A DNA stretch of 53,477 nucleotides from Pontibacter harenae (GTDB lineage Bacteria; Bacteroidota; Bacteroidia; Cytophagales; Hymenobacteraceae), in assembly GCF_020907245.1 (NCBI RefSeq), contig NZ_JAJJWH010000026.1:1-53477 (forward strand), read 5' to 3'. A program made the position numbers and the translations under genes. Positions 8,252-16,314 of this stretch are shown here, piece by piece; within the stretch, counting starts at the first letter, position 1; every line of letters begins with the position of its first letter. The notes beneath the pieces were generated by a model that ran no database searches, had not been told where the DNA came from, and saw only the letters and a program-made list of their open reading frames with translations.

Positions 8252-8321
8252 TTCAATATCTCTACAAACATACCCACAACAAATCGTGTATCTTGCTACG
8301 TGATACGTGTGTCGAAAACCT

Positions 8322-9389
8322 TTATTCAGCGGCTTCTGCCTCGCTTGGCCTAGATGAACTACCTCTGCTGTTGCGTCGTGAATTATATTCTTTTCTTGGC
8401 TCTTCGCCAGAAGCAATTGCGGCTTCTTTGGCAGCCTGGCGTTCTTCATCGGCTTTAGTGTAGGCATCCACTATGTCTTTCACCAGACGGTGGCGCATCA
8501 CATCCTCAGCCTTCATTTCCACAAAGCCAATGCCTTTAATGTCGCGCAGCGTGTTAAGTGCATCTATCAAGCCCGAGCGCTGGTTGCGCGGTAAGTCTAT
8601 CTGCGAACGGTCGCCGTTGATCATCACTTTGGATGTAGGTCCCATACGCGTCAAAAACATCTTAATCTGCGCTGGCGTTGTGTTTTGAGCCTCATCCAGG
8701 AGTACAAAAGCATTGCTCAGAGTACGACCACGCATATACGCCAAAGGCGCTATCTCTATAATCTTATTCTCCTGGTAATACTTCAGCTTTTCAGCTGGAA
8801 TCATATCTTCCAACGCATCGTAAATCGGGCGCAGATAAGGGTCTACCTTATCTTTCATATCTCCAGGTAAAAAGCCAAGGTTCTCACCTGCCTCTACCAC
8901 TGGTCGGGAAATAATGATTTTCTTTACTTCTTTATTTTTGAGCGCACGCACAGCTAACGCAACCGATATAAAGGTTTTACCTGTACCAGCGGGCCCTAGT
9001 GCAAACACCAGGTCATTCTTTTCCACAGCCTCCACCAGCTTCTTCTGGTTAGGCGTTTTGGCTTTGATCACCCCTCCCTTGCTACCGTACACAATCACAT
9101 CAGGAGCAGTGGTGATAGCCTCCTCTTCTGCCATCTGATCTAAAGAAAGGTATCTATTTACGCTATTATGCGTTATTTTTCCAAACTTGTGGTAATGATC
9201 AATTAATGAAGAAAGAATCTCGTGTATTTTAGTTATCTCAGGAGTTTGGCCCTGAATTTTGATTTCATTTCCCCTAGATATAATCTTGCTGCTTGGAAAA
9301 GCAGCTGCCAGTTGCTTTATGTTTTGATTCTCTGTCCCCAGAAAATCAATAAGAGAAATATTCTCTAATGTTATTACTTTCTCTACCAA
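8322..9389 (-). CDS. phoH: PhoH family ATPase
   Basis: A 355-residue cytoplasmic P-loop ATPase of the PhoH/YbeZ type, linked in other bacteria to RNA metabolism and ribosome maturation. An N-terminal KH-like RNA-binding region (about 5-70) precedes the ATPase domain, which has Walker A GPAGTGKT (132-139), IISRPVVEAGENLGFLPGD, and Walker B LLDEAQN. The C-terminal 45 residues are a charged, Ser/Arg/Glu-rich tail typical of Bacteroidota homologues. Despite the name there is no evidence for phosphate control here. It is divergent from the SAM hydrolase gene, with 95 bp between starts. Confidence 0.95.
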   Translation of the reverse strand: MVEKVITLENISLIDFLGTENQNIKQLAAAFPSSKIISRGNEIKIQGQTPEITKIHEILSSLIDHYHKFGKITHNSVNRYLSLDQMAEEEAITTAPDVIVYGSKGGVIKAKTPNQKKLVEAVEKNDLVFALGPAGTGKTFISVALAVRALKNKEVKKIIISRPVVEAGENLGFLPGDMKDKVDPYLRPIYDALEDMIPAEKLKYYQENKIIEIAPLAYMRGRTLSNAFVLLDEAQNTTPAQIKMFLTRMGPTSKVMINGDRSQIDLPRNQRSGLIDALNTLRDIKGIGFVEMKAEDVMRHRLVKDIVDAYTKADEERQAAKEAAIASGEEPRKEYNSRRNSRGSSSRPSEAEAAE

Positions 9390-9410
9390 ATGCTTTCGGT
9401 TATATAGTCT

Positions 9411-9443
9411 GTTGGTAATATTACTTTAAATTAACTACTTTTG
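9411..9443 (+). promoter_or_regulatory. Promoter of the SAM hydrolase gene
   Basis: GTTG (9411-9414) 21 bp upstream of TACTTTTG (9436-9443), which lies 41 bp before the ATG. Confidence 0.6.
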
Positions 9444-9484
9444 ACTAATATCAATACAAAAATCTTCAAATTATAGTTCGTGCT

Positions 9485-10261
9485 ATGGCTGTAATTACGT
9501 TTCTATCTGACTTTGGGTACAACGACCACTACGTGGCTGCTGTTAAAGCCAAAATTATTTCACAAGCACCTGAGCTACAGGTGGTAGATATTTCTCATGC
9601 AATAGACCCTTACAACATAGCACATGCCGAGTTTGTGTTCGGATCGGTTTATCGGGAGTTTCCTGAGGGCACCGTCCATATTATTGCTGTTGATACGCAC
9701 GGTAATAAACAAGGCAAATACCATGCAGCAAAGTATAAGGGGCATTATTTTGTTTTGGCTGATAATGGGCTGCTCTCGCTTATAACCGAAGGAAAGCCAG
9801 AGGTAGTGGTAGAACTGAACACTGATTTTCCGCTGATGCCTTTTCCTGCTAAAGACTTACTGGCACCTGCTGCGGCATACTTAGCAAAGGGAGGCGACAT
9901 AGAGGTGCTCGGCGAAAAAACCTACGATTTCAGGCAGTTGCTCAACCGCCAACTGCGCCTGAACGACCATTCCATTTCAGGACACGTGATACACGTAGAC
10001 CGCTACGGCAACCTAATCACCGACATTACCCGCGATAGCGTGGAAACAATAGCGCATGGCCGTACCTTCACCATTCATTTTGCCCGCGAAACCGTTGGGC
10101 GCATCTTCTCGAACTATAACCAAGTCGATCCAGGTGACTGCTGCTGCATCTTCAATAGCCAAGGCTTGCTATGCATCGGTATCAACAAAGGCCATGCCGC
10201 CGAACTCCTAGGCTTGGGCTTCGACTCCCAAGTTGACATCCGTTTTTATCCAGGTAGTTAA
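9485..10261 (+). CDS. SAM hydrolase (SAM hydroxide adenosyltransferase, DUF62)
   Basis: A 258-residue protein of the fluorinase/chlorinase-like SAM_adeno_trans family. Ordinary members hydrolyse S-adenosylmethionine to adenosine and methionine using a water or hydroxide as nucleophile. Visible family motifs are TFLSDFGYNDHYV (5-17), the aspartate of VVDISHAIDPYNI (34-46), VIAVD-like HIIAVDTHGN (65-74), ADNGLLSLI (about 92-100), and the C-terminal HVIHVDRYGNLITDIT (162-177). The insertion loop typical of true fluorinases is not apparent, so halogenation is unlikely. Monocistronic. Confidence 0.93.
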   Translation: MAVITFLSDFGYNDHYVAAVKAKIISQAPELQVVDISHAIDPYNIAHAEFVFGSVYREFPEGTVHIIAVDTHGNKQGKYHAAKYKGHYFVLADNGLLSLITEGKPEVVVELNTDFPLMPFPAKDLLAPAAAYLAKGGDIEVLGEKTYDFRQLLNRQLRLNDHSISGHVIHVDRYGNLITDITRDSVETIAHGRTFTIHFARETVGRIFSNYNQVDPGDCCCIFNSQGLLCIGINKGHAAELLGLGFDSQVDIRFYPGS

Positions 10262-10375
10262 TTTTGAATTTGGAGATGTGCTGATTTGAAAATTCGGAAA
10301 TGAGGGAATGTACATATTCCTAAATTTACGTTAGTAGCATGGATGTTTCCTTACTGATTTCGGAAATACTGCTGT

Positions 10376-10460
10376 CGTTGTTGTGTGTTCTCACCAACAA
10401 CCAAGTCTGCGTTTTCTTTACTTAAGCTACCAAAGTTGTTGGCCAAAAGACACAACAACG
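10376..10460. repeat. Nested inverted repeats in the 269-bp gap before the ABM gene
   Basis: The outer arms CGTTGTTGTGT/ACACAACAACG (10376-10386, 10450-10460) and inner arms CCAACAAC/GTTGTTGG (10393-10400, 10435-10442) are both perfect. They would fold into one 85-nt branched hairpin. No coding frame is seen. The first part of the gap (10262-10320) holds simple ATTTGAAAATT-like repeats. Confidence 0.5.
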
Positions 10461-10530
10461 GGAAGTGTAGAGGCCAAAGAGTTCATTATCAAGTCTCTAA
10501 TCTTCTAAATCCTTCCAACCAAATTAAATT

Positions 10531-10821
10531 ATGATCATACGCATTGTCAGGATGACTTTTCAGGAAGAGAAGGTTGCGGATTTTCTTGAGATATTCCGCA
10601 ACTCCAGAGATAAGATTCGTGCTTTTGAGGGTTGCAACCATGTAGAACTGCTGCAGGATGTAAACCAGCCTAATGTATACAGCACCTACAGCCTCTGGGA
10701 CTCTGAAGAACACCTGAACAAATACCGCCAGTCAGAACTTTTTGGCTCAGTGTGGCCTGCCACCAAAGCACTTTTTGCTGATAAGCCACAAGCATGGTCG
10801 TTGCAGAAGGTAGAAATGTAG
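10531..10821 (+). CDS. Antibiotic biosynthesis monooxygenase (ABM) domain protein
   Basis: A 96-residue ferredoxin-like-fold protein of the ABM family, small enzymes that oxygenate quinols or degrade haem-like compounds without a bound cofactor. Typical features are the N-terminal strand IIRIVRMTF, helix EEKVADFLEIFRNSRDKIRAFEGCNHVELLQD, and the C-terminal YSTYSLWDSEEHLNKYRQSELFGSVWP motif. The true substrate is unknown. The gene stands alone just upstream of the catalase, so a shared oxidative-stress theme is possible but only inferred. Confidence 0.88.
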   Translation: MIIRIVRMTFQEEKVADFLEIFRNSRDKIRAFEGCNHVELLQDVNQPNVYSTYSLWDSEEHLNKYRQSELFGSVWPATKALFADKPQAWSLQKVEM

Positions 10822-10963
10822 AAAGTTAATTGCTCCCTATATTTCTCTAGTCCTGAACCAAATTTCCGCTCCCCCTTTCAAGCAGCCTGAGTAAAACTTT
10901 ATAAAATATTTCCCCACTACCTATCCCTTACCCCCTCCCACACCTGTTTCATCCTTAATCACT

Positions 10964-11000
10964 TATATGATGTTATAGATAAAATCTATAACATCATATA
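10964..11000. promoter_or_regulatory. Perfect 17-bp inverted repeat upstream of the catalase promoter
   Basis: Arms TATATGATGTTATAGAT (10964-10980) and its exact complement (10984-11000) are separated by AAA. It ends 9 bp before the -33 element at 11010, so it spans about -47 to -84 of the predicted start site. It is not transcribed with the gene, so it is more likely a protein-binding operator or activator site than an RNA hairpin. The core TTATAGAT-AAA-ATCTATAA loosely recalls PerR/Fur-type boxes but has different spacing. Confidence 0.75.
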
Positions 11001-11009
11001 ATTAATCAA

Positions 11010-11041
11010 TTTGATTGATAACACTCCCTCCTGCAACTTTG
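11010..11041 (+). promoter_or_regulatory. Promoter of the catalase gene
   Basis: TTTG (11010-11013), 20 bp, CAACTTTG (11034-11041), one mismatch from TAnnTTTG. The ATG follows 28 bp later. Confidence 0.6.
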
Positions 11042-11069
11042 TAGAAGTCAAATCATCATATATAAATAT

Positions 11070-12596
11070 ATGTTAAGAAAAACACTTCTACTATTAGCCA
11101 TTGTTGCGAGCGGGCAATTTGCCTTTGCACAACAAAAACCGCTAACCACTAACACTGGAGCTCCCGTAGGGAACAACCAAAGTTCTAAAACAGCAGGCGA
11201 AAATGGTCCTGTGCTGCTAGAGGACGTACACCTAATTGAAAAGCTGGCCACATTCGACCGTGAGCGTATTCCAGAACGTGTGGTGCATGCCCGCGGCGTT
11301 GGGGCTCACGGTGAGTTCGAAAGCTACGGCGACTTCTCTAAGTATACCAAGGCATCGCTTTTCAGCAGCATAGGAAAGAAAACGCCTGTGTTTACCCGCA
11401 TCTCAACGGTAGTACACGAGCAAGGCTCACCAGAAACGCTTCGCGACCCACGTGGATTTGCCGTGAAGTTTTACACTGACCAGGGTAACTACGACTTAGT
11501 TGGCAATAACCTGCCAGTGTTCTTTATCCGCGATGCCATCAAGTTCCCTGATATGGTACATGCTTTCAAGCCATCGCCAATTTACAACAAGCAGGATGCG
11601 AACCGTGTGTTTGACTTTTTTGCAAACGTGCCAGAGGCTACAAACATGTTCACTTACCTGTATCAGGATTTAGGCACTCCAGCAAACCTAAGACAAATAG
11701 ACGGATTTGGGGTACACGCTTTTAAGTGGATAAACGCAAAAGGCGAAGTAACTTATGTAAAATATAAGTGGACATCGCAGCAAGGTGTGAAGAGTTTCTC
11801 TGCTGAAGAAGCTGCGCAGATGCAGGCGAAAGATCATTCCCACGCCACAGCAGACCTTTACGAGAACATCAACAAAGGTAACTTCCCTTCTTGGGAACTT
11901 TCTGTACAGATGATCAAGCCTGAAGACCTGGACAAGTTCGACTTTAATCCACTGGACCCTACCAAAATCTGGCCTGAAGAAATTGCCCCAAGTATGGCTA
12001 TCGGTAAAATGACGCTGAACAGAGTACCTGACAATTTCTTTGAGACAGTAGAACAGGCTGCCTTTGCTCCTGCCACATTGGTACCAGGCATAGAGCCGTC
12101 TGAAGACAAATTGCTGCAGGGCCGTGTATTCTCTTACATGGATACCCAGCGCTACCGTTTGGGTGGCAACTTCCAGCGCATACCTGTTAATGCGCCACTG
12201 GTAGATGTAAATAACTTCAACCAAAATGGTGTTGCAAGTAGCCGTGGAACAAAGTCTGATGTGAACTATCAGCCAAGTGCTACGCAGCCAACTTTTGTGG
12301 ATGATAACCAATACAACTACTCTACCCGCAAAATTGATGAGGAGACAATGCAGCGAGTGATCAGCAAGCAGAACAACTTTAAGCAGGCAGGCGACTTATA
12401 CCGTTCCCTTTCTAAAGTTGAGAAAGAGCACCTGATCAGCAACCTGGTTGGAGACTTAGGACAGGTGAAGAACAAAGAGGTAGTGAACAAAATGGTGAGC
12501 TACTTCTATCAGGCCGACGCTGACTATGGCAACCGCCTGATCAAAGCGCTGAAGCTGAACAGAAACGAGGTAGTAGCTTTAGTAGCCGCCAAATAA
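11070..12596 (+). CDS. Exported haem catalase
   Basis: A 508-residue monofunctional haem catalase that dismutates hydrogen peroxide to water and oxygen. A signal peptide (1-20, FAFA/QQ) sends it to the periplasm, which is less common than cytoplasmic KatA. The distal haem histidine is H73 in RVVHARGVGAHG, the active-site asparagine lies in GNNLPVFFIRD (about 145-154), and the proximal tyrosine is Y356 in RVFSYMDTQRYRLG. The length fits small-subunit clade catalases. It stands alone between the ABM gene and hemA, behind a perfect palindrome (10964-11000) that probably controls it. Being exported as unfolded protein, it must acquire haem outside the cytoplasm. Confidence 0.95.
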   Translation: MLRKTLLLLAIVASGQFAFAQQKPLTTNTGAPVGNNQSSKTAGENGPVLLEDVHLIEKLATFDRERIPERVVHARGVGAHGEFESYGDFSKYTKASLFSSIGKKTPVFTRISTVVHEQGSPETLRDPRGFAVKFYTDQGNYDLVGNNLPVFFIRDAIKFPDMVHAFKPSPIYNKQDANRVFDFFANVPEATNMFTYLYQDLGTPANLRQIDGFGVHAFKWINAKGEVTYVKYKWTSQQGVKSFSAEEAAQMQAKDHSHATADLYENINKGNFPSWELSVQMIKPEDLDKFDFNPLDPTKIWPEEIAPSMAIGKMTLNRVPDNFFETVEQAAFAPATLVPGIEPSEDKLLQGRVFSYMDTQRYRLGGNFQRIPVNAPLVDVNNFNQNGVASSRGTKSDVNYQPSATQPTFVDDNQYNYSTRKIDEETMQRVISKQNNFKQAGDLYRSLSKVEKEHLISNLVGDLGQVKNKEVVNKMVSYFYQADADYGNRLIKALKLNRNEVVALVAAK

Positions 12597-12663
12597 ACAT
12601 TTATTCCCTGATAATGTAGCCTACTCCTGCCCCTTCGAAGAGAGAACATTTAACTCTTTAGCA

Positions 12664-12699
12664 ATTCCTCCCTCTTAGGAGGGGCAGAGGTGGGTTTTT
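12664..12699 (+). repeat. GC-rich palindromic repeat, possible terminator of the catalase gene
   Basis: TTCCTCCCTCTTAGGAGG followed by GGCAGAGGTGGGTTTTT. A 5-6 bp stem (12669-12674 with 12679-12684) is followed after a spacer by five T. The sequence resembles short CTCC/GGAG dispersed repeats common between Bacteroidota genes. It is weak as a terminator. Confidence 0.35.
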
Positions 12700-12768
12700 A
12701 ACATTGCTGCACTAGTTAACGCAGTCATCAAATCCTTCAAGTACATCAACAAGCAAATCAAAATAAAT

Positions 12769-14001
12769 ATGCTCCAGGCAATTTCTCTTTCGCATGAAAT
12801 GGCAACTTTAGAGTGGCGGCAGGCGCTGCAGCTAAGCAAAGAGGAGGCTGCGGAGTTTATGAACAGTTTAAAAAGCAAAGGCTTAGCAGAAGGCGTGATG
12901 GTGGTAACTACCTGCAACCGCACAGAGGTTTACTACGAATCTGCTAACACTCCTGCAAAGGTTGTTCAGGACGAACTGCTTCAGTTTAAAAACATTACAG
13001 CTAAAGAGGCTTATACTCCGCTGTTTAAGCATTATACCCAAAGCCAGGACACGCTTCGCTACTTACTGCAGGTTGGCCTGGGCTTAAGGTCGCAGGTTAT
13101 GGGCGACAGGCAAATTATCGGTCAGTTTAAGGCAAGCTACCAACTTACAAAAGACTTAAACCTTGGCTCAGCGCAACTACACCAAGCACTCCAGACGCTG
13201 TTCCGTTCGCATAAGCGGGTACACAACGAAACAGATTTCCGCTCTGGCGCTACCTCTATAGGCTATGCCGCATTGGAAAGAGTAACTGACTTTATCCCCC
13301 GTAAAGAGTTTGATCAAAAGCGTATGCTGATTATCGGTACAGGACAAATGGGTACCGATGTGGCTAAATATGCTGTATCCTTTGGTTTTAAAAACATAAC
13401 ACTAACAAACCGAACAGATGAAAAAGCGATGCAGCTGGCAGAAAAGCTACAGTTGAGCTTTATACCTTTTGCTGAGCGGCTATCAGACCTGAACCAGTAC
13501 GATGTTATTATTTCCTGTGTAAGTGCGGGAGAACAGCTGACTGCCGCGCAGTTAGGCCCCTACGGAAAAGGATATAAGCGTGTGCTGATAGATCTTTCTG
13601 TGCCCCTCAGCATAGCACCCGAAGCCGAGTTTATGCCTCACACCACGCTTATTAACATGGACCAGATTACCAGCAAAACAGAGGCTGTGAGAAAAGCACG
13701 AACGGAATCTATGAAAGATGTGGAGCGGATTGTAGAGGAGGAAACAGCACTTTTTGCCGACTGGTTACAGGATCTGCCTATCTACGAAAGCATTGGCGAA
13801 TTGAAAGCATTATTTGCGACGGTGCTAGAAAACGAGCTGCAAAAACATACAAACCTACAGGAAACGGATGCTGCCACTAAGTTAGCAAAAGCAACATTAA
13901 ATAGGCTTATCCGCAGACCTGCAGGTGCTCTAAGAACAGCAGAGGGAGATTCGCGCCAGGTGCTTCTGCACTCTCTGAACCAATTATTCCAGTTATCATA
14001 A
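12769..14001 (+). CDS. hemA: Glutamyl-tRNA reductase
   Basis: A 410-residue enzyme reducing glutamyl-tRNA(Glu) to glutamate-1-semialdehyde with NADPH, the first committed step of C5 haem synthesis. The catalytic cysteine is C49 in VVTTCNRTEVYY, the family signature GLRSQVMGDRQIIGQF is at about 104-119, the NADPH-binding loop IIGTGQMG follows near 189, and the C-terminal dimerisation helices contain RLIRRPAGALR. The Glu usual in the GE-x-QI signature is Asp here, a conservative change. It lies downstream of a haem enzyme (catalase) but with 172 bp between. The ankyrin gene follows after 27 bp and is probably co-transcribed. Confidence 0.96.
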   Translation: MLQAISLSHEMATLEWRQALQLSKEEAAEFMNSLKSKGLAEGVMVVTTCNRTEVYYESANTPAKVVQDELLQFKNITAKEAYTPLFKHYTQSQDTLRYLLQVGLGLRSQVMGDRQIIGQFKASYQLTKDLNLGSAQLHQALQTLFRSHKRVHNETDFRSGATSIGYAALERVTDFIPRKEFDQKRMLIIGTGQMGTDVAKYAVSFGFKNITLTNRTDEKAMQLAEKLQLSFIPFAERLSDLNQYDVIISCVSAGEQLTAAQLGPYGKGYKRVLIDLSVPLSIAPEAEFMPHTTLINMDQITSKTEAVRKARTESMKDVERIVEEETALFADWLQDLPIYESIGELKALFATVLENELQKHTNLQETDAATKLAKATLNRLIRRPAGALRTAEGDSRQVLLHSLNQLFQLS

Positions 14002-14028
14002 ATTATATATACTATTTATTCTTCATCC

Positions 14029-14547
14029 ATGAAATCTATATTCTTCAATCTTTTTTTTGTTCTGATACCAGCCGCCCTTTATGCGCAGGCACCAGACTTA
14101 ACTGCAGCCGCCAGAACAGGTGATGTAGCCACCATAAAGCAAATGTTGCAAAACAAAGCAGAAGTTAACGCGCAGGACCAAAAAGGCTTTACACCGCTTA
14201 TTATAGCTGTATACAACGGCCAGGCTGAGGCAGCTAAGCTTCTGATAGAGGCTGGTGCAGATGTGAATCACCAAGACAAAACAGGTAACACTGCTCTGAT
14301 GGGAACTGCTTTCAAAGGTAACCCAGCGCTGGCCGAGCTGCTTCTAAAAAATGGAGCAAACGCTGACGTACAAAATGGAAACGGCGGAACGGCTTTGATG
14401 ATGGCTTCTATGTTTGGAAGAAACGAGGTGATAAAAGTGCTGCTTCAGAATGGAGCCGATAAAACTGTAAAAGACCAAAGAGGCCTTACCGCCCTGGACC
14501 TTGCTAAACAGCAGCAGAACCAGGAAGGTATAAAACTGCTACAATAA
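14029..14547 (+). CDS. Exported ankyrin-repeat protein
   Basis: A 172-residue protein with a signal peptide (1-19, LYA/QAPD) and four ankyrin repeats of about 33 residues (for example KGFTPLIIAVYNGQAEAAKLL, TGNTALMGTAFKGNPALAELL, NGGTALMMASMFGRNEVIKVL, RGLTALDLAKQQQNQEGIKLL). It has no enzymatic domain. Periplasmic ankyrin proteins next to catalases (AnkB in Pseudomonas) protect catalase activity, so a link to the exported catalase upstream is possible, but hemA lies between and this is inference. It shares the 21-bp hairpin terminator with the convergent regulator gene. Confidence 0.9.
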   Translation: MKSIFFNLFFVLIPAALYAQAPDLTAAARTGDVATIKQMLQNKAEVNAQDQKGFTPLIIAVYNGQAEAAKLLIEAGADVNHQDKTGNTALMGTAFKGNPALAELLLKNGANADVQNGNGGTALMMASMFGRNEVIKVLLQNGADKTVKDQRGLTALDLAKQQQNQEGIKLLQ

Positions 14548-14559
14548 CAATGTTGTTTT

Positions 14560-14608
14560 AAAAGTAGAAGGGAGGCAAAACCTATAGTTTTGCCTCCCTT
14601 CTACTTTT
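14560..14608. terminator. Bidirectional terminator, 21-bp perfect stem
   Basis: Arms 14560-14580 and 14588-14608 are exact complements (AAAAGTAGAAGGGAGGCAAA start) with a 7-nt loop. It lies between the convergent ankyrin and LuxR-type genes. A and T ends serve both directions. Confidence 0.92.
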
Positions 14609-14648
14609 ATAGCTTTTACAGTTAGTATGTTTTATGCAAAGTGCAGTA

Positions 14649-15293
14649 CTAGTGCAGTTTTACAATCCCTAGATCCAATGCTTTCACAATAAGTTCGGCA
14701 GGTGATTTGATCTGGAGTTTGCGCAGAATGTTTTTACGGTGCGAGTTAATGGTGTGGTGACTCAGGAAAAGTGTTTCGGCAATCTCGACCGTAGACTTGC
14801 CATCTGCAATTAACTGAACAATCTCAATTTCACGCGGGCTGAGGTTTAATACTTCTGGAACAGGTTCAGGAGAAGCGGAATCAGCCAAAATTACCTCCAA
14901 CACCTTATTACACATAAACTTCTCTCCCTTGGCAGTAGCTCTTACAGCATTTACCAACTCCTGCTCGCCACACTCTTTTAAAAGGTAGCTACTCACACCA
15001 CTTTTCAAGGCTTCCAGCACCGTTGGTTTCTCAGCATCTGTGGTTACAGCCAAAATATTGCTCTGTGGTGTCGTCTGTTTTAGTGCCACCACATCCTGCA
15101 CACAGAATTTCTCCAGAGAAGTACAGTCTATCGTAATCACATCAGGATGTAGTTCCTGAGCCAGCGACAGTAATTCAGAAGCAGACTCAGCCTCCCCTAC
15201 TACTTCTATACCTTCCTGCGCCACCAATAAGGCATACAGCCCCCTTCTAATCAGGAGATTGGCCTCGGCTATAAGCACAGTTATGTTTTTCAT
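14649..15293 (-). CDS. NarL/FixJ-type response regulator with altered receiver
   Basis: A 214-residue protein with a receiver domain (1-120) and a C-terminal LuxR-type helix-turn-helix (about 150-210: LSPREIEIVQLIADGKSTVEIAETLFLSHHTINSHRKNILRKL). The likely phosphoacceptor D56 (ITIDCTS), the Thr of LAVTT and the Lys of YLLKE remain. The acidic pair that binds Mg2+, usually DD in the first loop, reads E10-A11 (IAEANLLIRRG). Phosphorylation may therefore be weak or absent. There is no kinase gene next to it. The promoter element is at 15342-15349. Confidence 0.9.
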   Translation of the reverse strand: MKNITVLIAEANLLIRRGLYALLVAQEGIEVVGEAESASELLSLAQELHPDVITIDCTSLEKFCVQDVVALKQTTPQSNILAVTTDAEKPTVLEALKSGVSSYLLKECGEQELVNAVRATAKGEKFMCNKVLEVILADSASPEPVPEVLNLSPREIEIVQLIADGKSTVEIAETLFLSHHTINSHRKNILRKLQIKSPAELIVKALDLGIVKLH

Positions 15294-15341
15294 TAGAAGC
15301 TACAGTAGCTAGTAAAGTGTAGTTATCGAAATGTGTATACG

Positions 15342-15349
15342 CAAATCTA
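15342..15349 (-). promoter_or_regulatory. Promoter -7 element of the LuxR-type regulator
   Basis: TAGATTTG on the minus strand, 48 bp before the ATG at 15293. No convincing -33 element. Confidence 0.45.
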
Positions 15350-15477
15350 TTTAGATTTTTTCTAAATAACTAAAATATGGAAGTTATAAAGCATTACTGT
15401 TGCTTAAATATACATGCGCTTGACTTGGTCTTTGCCACAGTTTCGAGAGCGATAAAACAATAGAACCGCTTTTACTG

Positions 15478-15485
15478 TACCTTTG
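15478..15485 (+). promoter_or_regulatory. Promoter -7 element of hscB
   Basis: TACCTTTG matches TAnnTTTG and lies 39 bp before the hscB ATG. Confidence 0.5.
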
Positions 15486-15524
15486 CATGTATAAGTCACT
15501 TAAACAGGGCCTAGAGAAATTAAA

Positions 15525-16058
15525 ATGAACTACTTCGATCTTTATAATATACCTGAAAGCTTTCTGGCAGACGAAAAAGCAATCAAGAGTAAGTACTATC
15601 AGTTGAGCCGTGAATACCACCCCGACTTTTTCGCCAACGAAGGTCAGGAAAGACAGCAGGAGATTTTGCAGTTATCTACCCTAAACACCAACGCCTACCG
15701 TACCCTCTCCGACTCCGACTTGCGCATGCAGTACATTTTAAAAGAGCACGGACTTTTGGAAGAAGGAGGAAAAAACGAGTTACCTCCTGCATTTTTAATG
15801 GAGATGATGGAGCTAAACGAGGAGCTAATGGAGCTGGAATTCGATTTTGACGCGGATAAACTGAAAGAAATTGGCGCTAAAAGTGCAGGTGTAGTAGCGG
15901 AATTAGAAAATGATATTTTGCCTGTGTTGCAGCGATACCCTGAGTTACACGGAGTTACCAAAGATGAAGCCCTACAACAGGTAAAAACCTACTATTTGAA
16001 GAAAAAATATCTGTTGCGAATTCAGGAAACATTATCTAAGTTTGCAGCACGTTCCTGA
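15525..16058 (+). CDS. hscB: Fe-S cluster co-chaperone HscB
   Basis: A 177-residue J-protein that stimulates the HscA/DnaK-type chaperone during transfer of Fe-S clusters from the IscU scaffold. The N-terminal J domain (1-72) has the HPD motif at residues 32-34 (EYHPDFF). The C-terminal three-helix HSCB domain (about 90-175) contains PPAFLMEMMELNEELMEL, the IscU-binding face. hscA and isc genes are not in the window, which is usual for Bacteroidota. The tRNA-Leu promoter lies inside its 3' end. Confidence 0.93.
   Translation: MNYFDLYNIPESFLADEKAIKSKYYQLSREYHPDFFANEGQERQQEILQLSTLNTNAYRTLSDSDLRMQYILKEHGLLEEGGKNELPPAFLMEMMELNEELMELEFDFDADKLKEIGAKSAGVVAELENDILPVLQRYPELHGVTKDEALQQVKTYYLKKKYLLRIQETLSKFAARS
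16013..16044 (+). promoter_or_regulatory. Promoter of tRNA-Leu, inside hscB
   Basis: GTTG (16013-16016), 20 bp, TAAGTTTG (16037-16044), 37 bp before the mature tRNA. It overlaps the last codons of hscB. Confidence 0.65.
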
Positions 16059-16081
16059 TAGCCGTTCAGGAACAGCAACAT

Positions 16082-16165
16082 GCCCAGATGGCGGAATTGG
16101 TAGACGCGTTGGTCTCAAACACCAATGAGGTTACACTCGTGCCGGTTCGACTCCGGCTCTGGGTA
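16082..16165 (+). tRNA. tRNA-Leu (anticodon CAA)
   Basis: 84-nt class II tRNA. The acceptor GCCCAGA pairs with TCTGGGT and the discriminator is A. The anticodon stem TTGGT/ACCAA holds the loop CTCAAAC with anticodon CAA (codon UUG). The long variable arm TGAGGTTACACTCGT is typical of leucine tRNAs, followed by the T arm GCCGGTTCGACTCCGGC. CCA is not encoded. It is followed by its own terminator. Confidence 0.97.
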
Positions 16166-16177
16166 CATTAAGTTAGT

Positions 16178-16216
16178 AAAAAGCCTTGTAAATCAGATAT
16201 TTACAAGGCTTTTTTT
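16178..16216 (+). terminator. Intrinsic terminator of tRNA-Leu
   Basis: 16-bp stem (16178-16193 with 16199-16214), 5-nt loop, then a continuing T run to 16216. Confidence 0.93.
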
Positions 16217-16314
16217 GATTTGGGGGACGGAATTTAGTTTTTGACCTCCCCCGAAAAACCAGACCAGTGTAAAGTAGAGAAAACGGGCAATAATCGTGTA
16301 GAACCAAAAGCGAA

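Noticed and set aside
8156..8467. Upstream extension of the GNAT frame
   Set aside because: It crosses the phoH terminator and is antisense to the phoH 3' end. The ATG at 8155 gives a normal GNAT length and has a promoter element in front.
9485..10261. Fluorinase or chlorinase
   Set aside because: Motifs fit the common SAM hydrolases; no sign of the extra loop of true halogenases.
11688..12311. 207-residue minus-strand frame inside the catalase gene
   Set aside because: Antisense shadow of a gene with intact catalytic motifs; no domain recognised.
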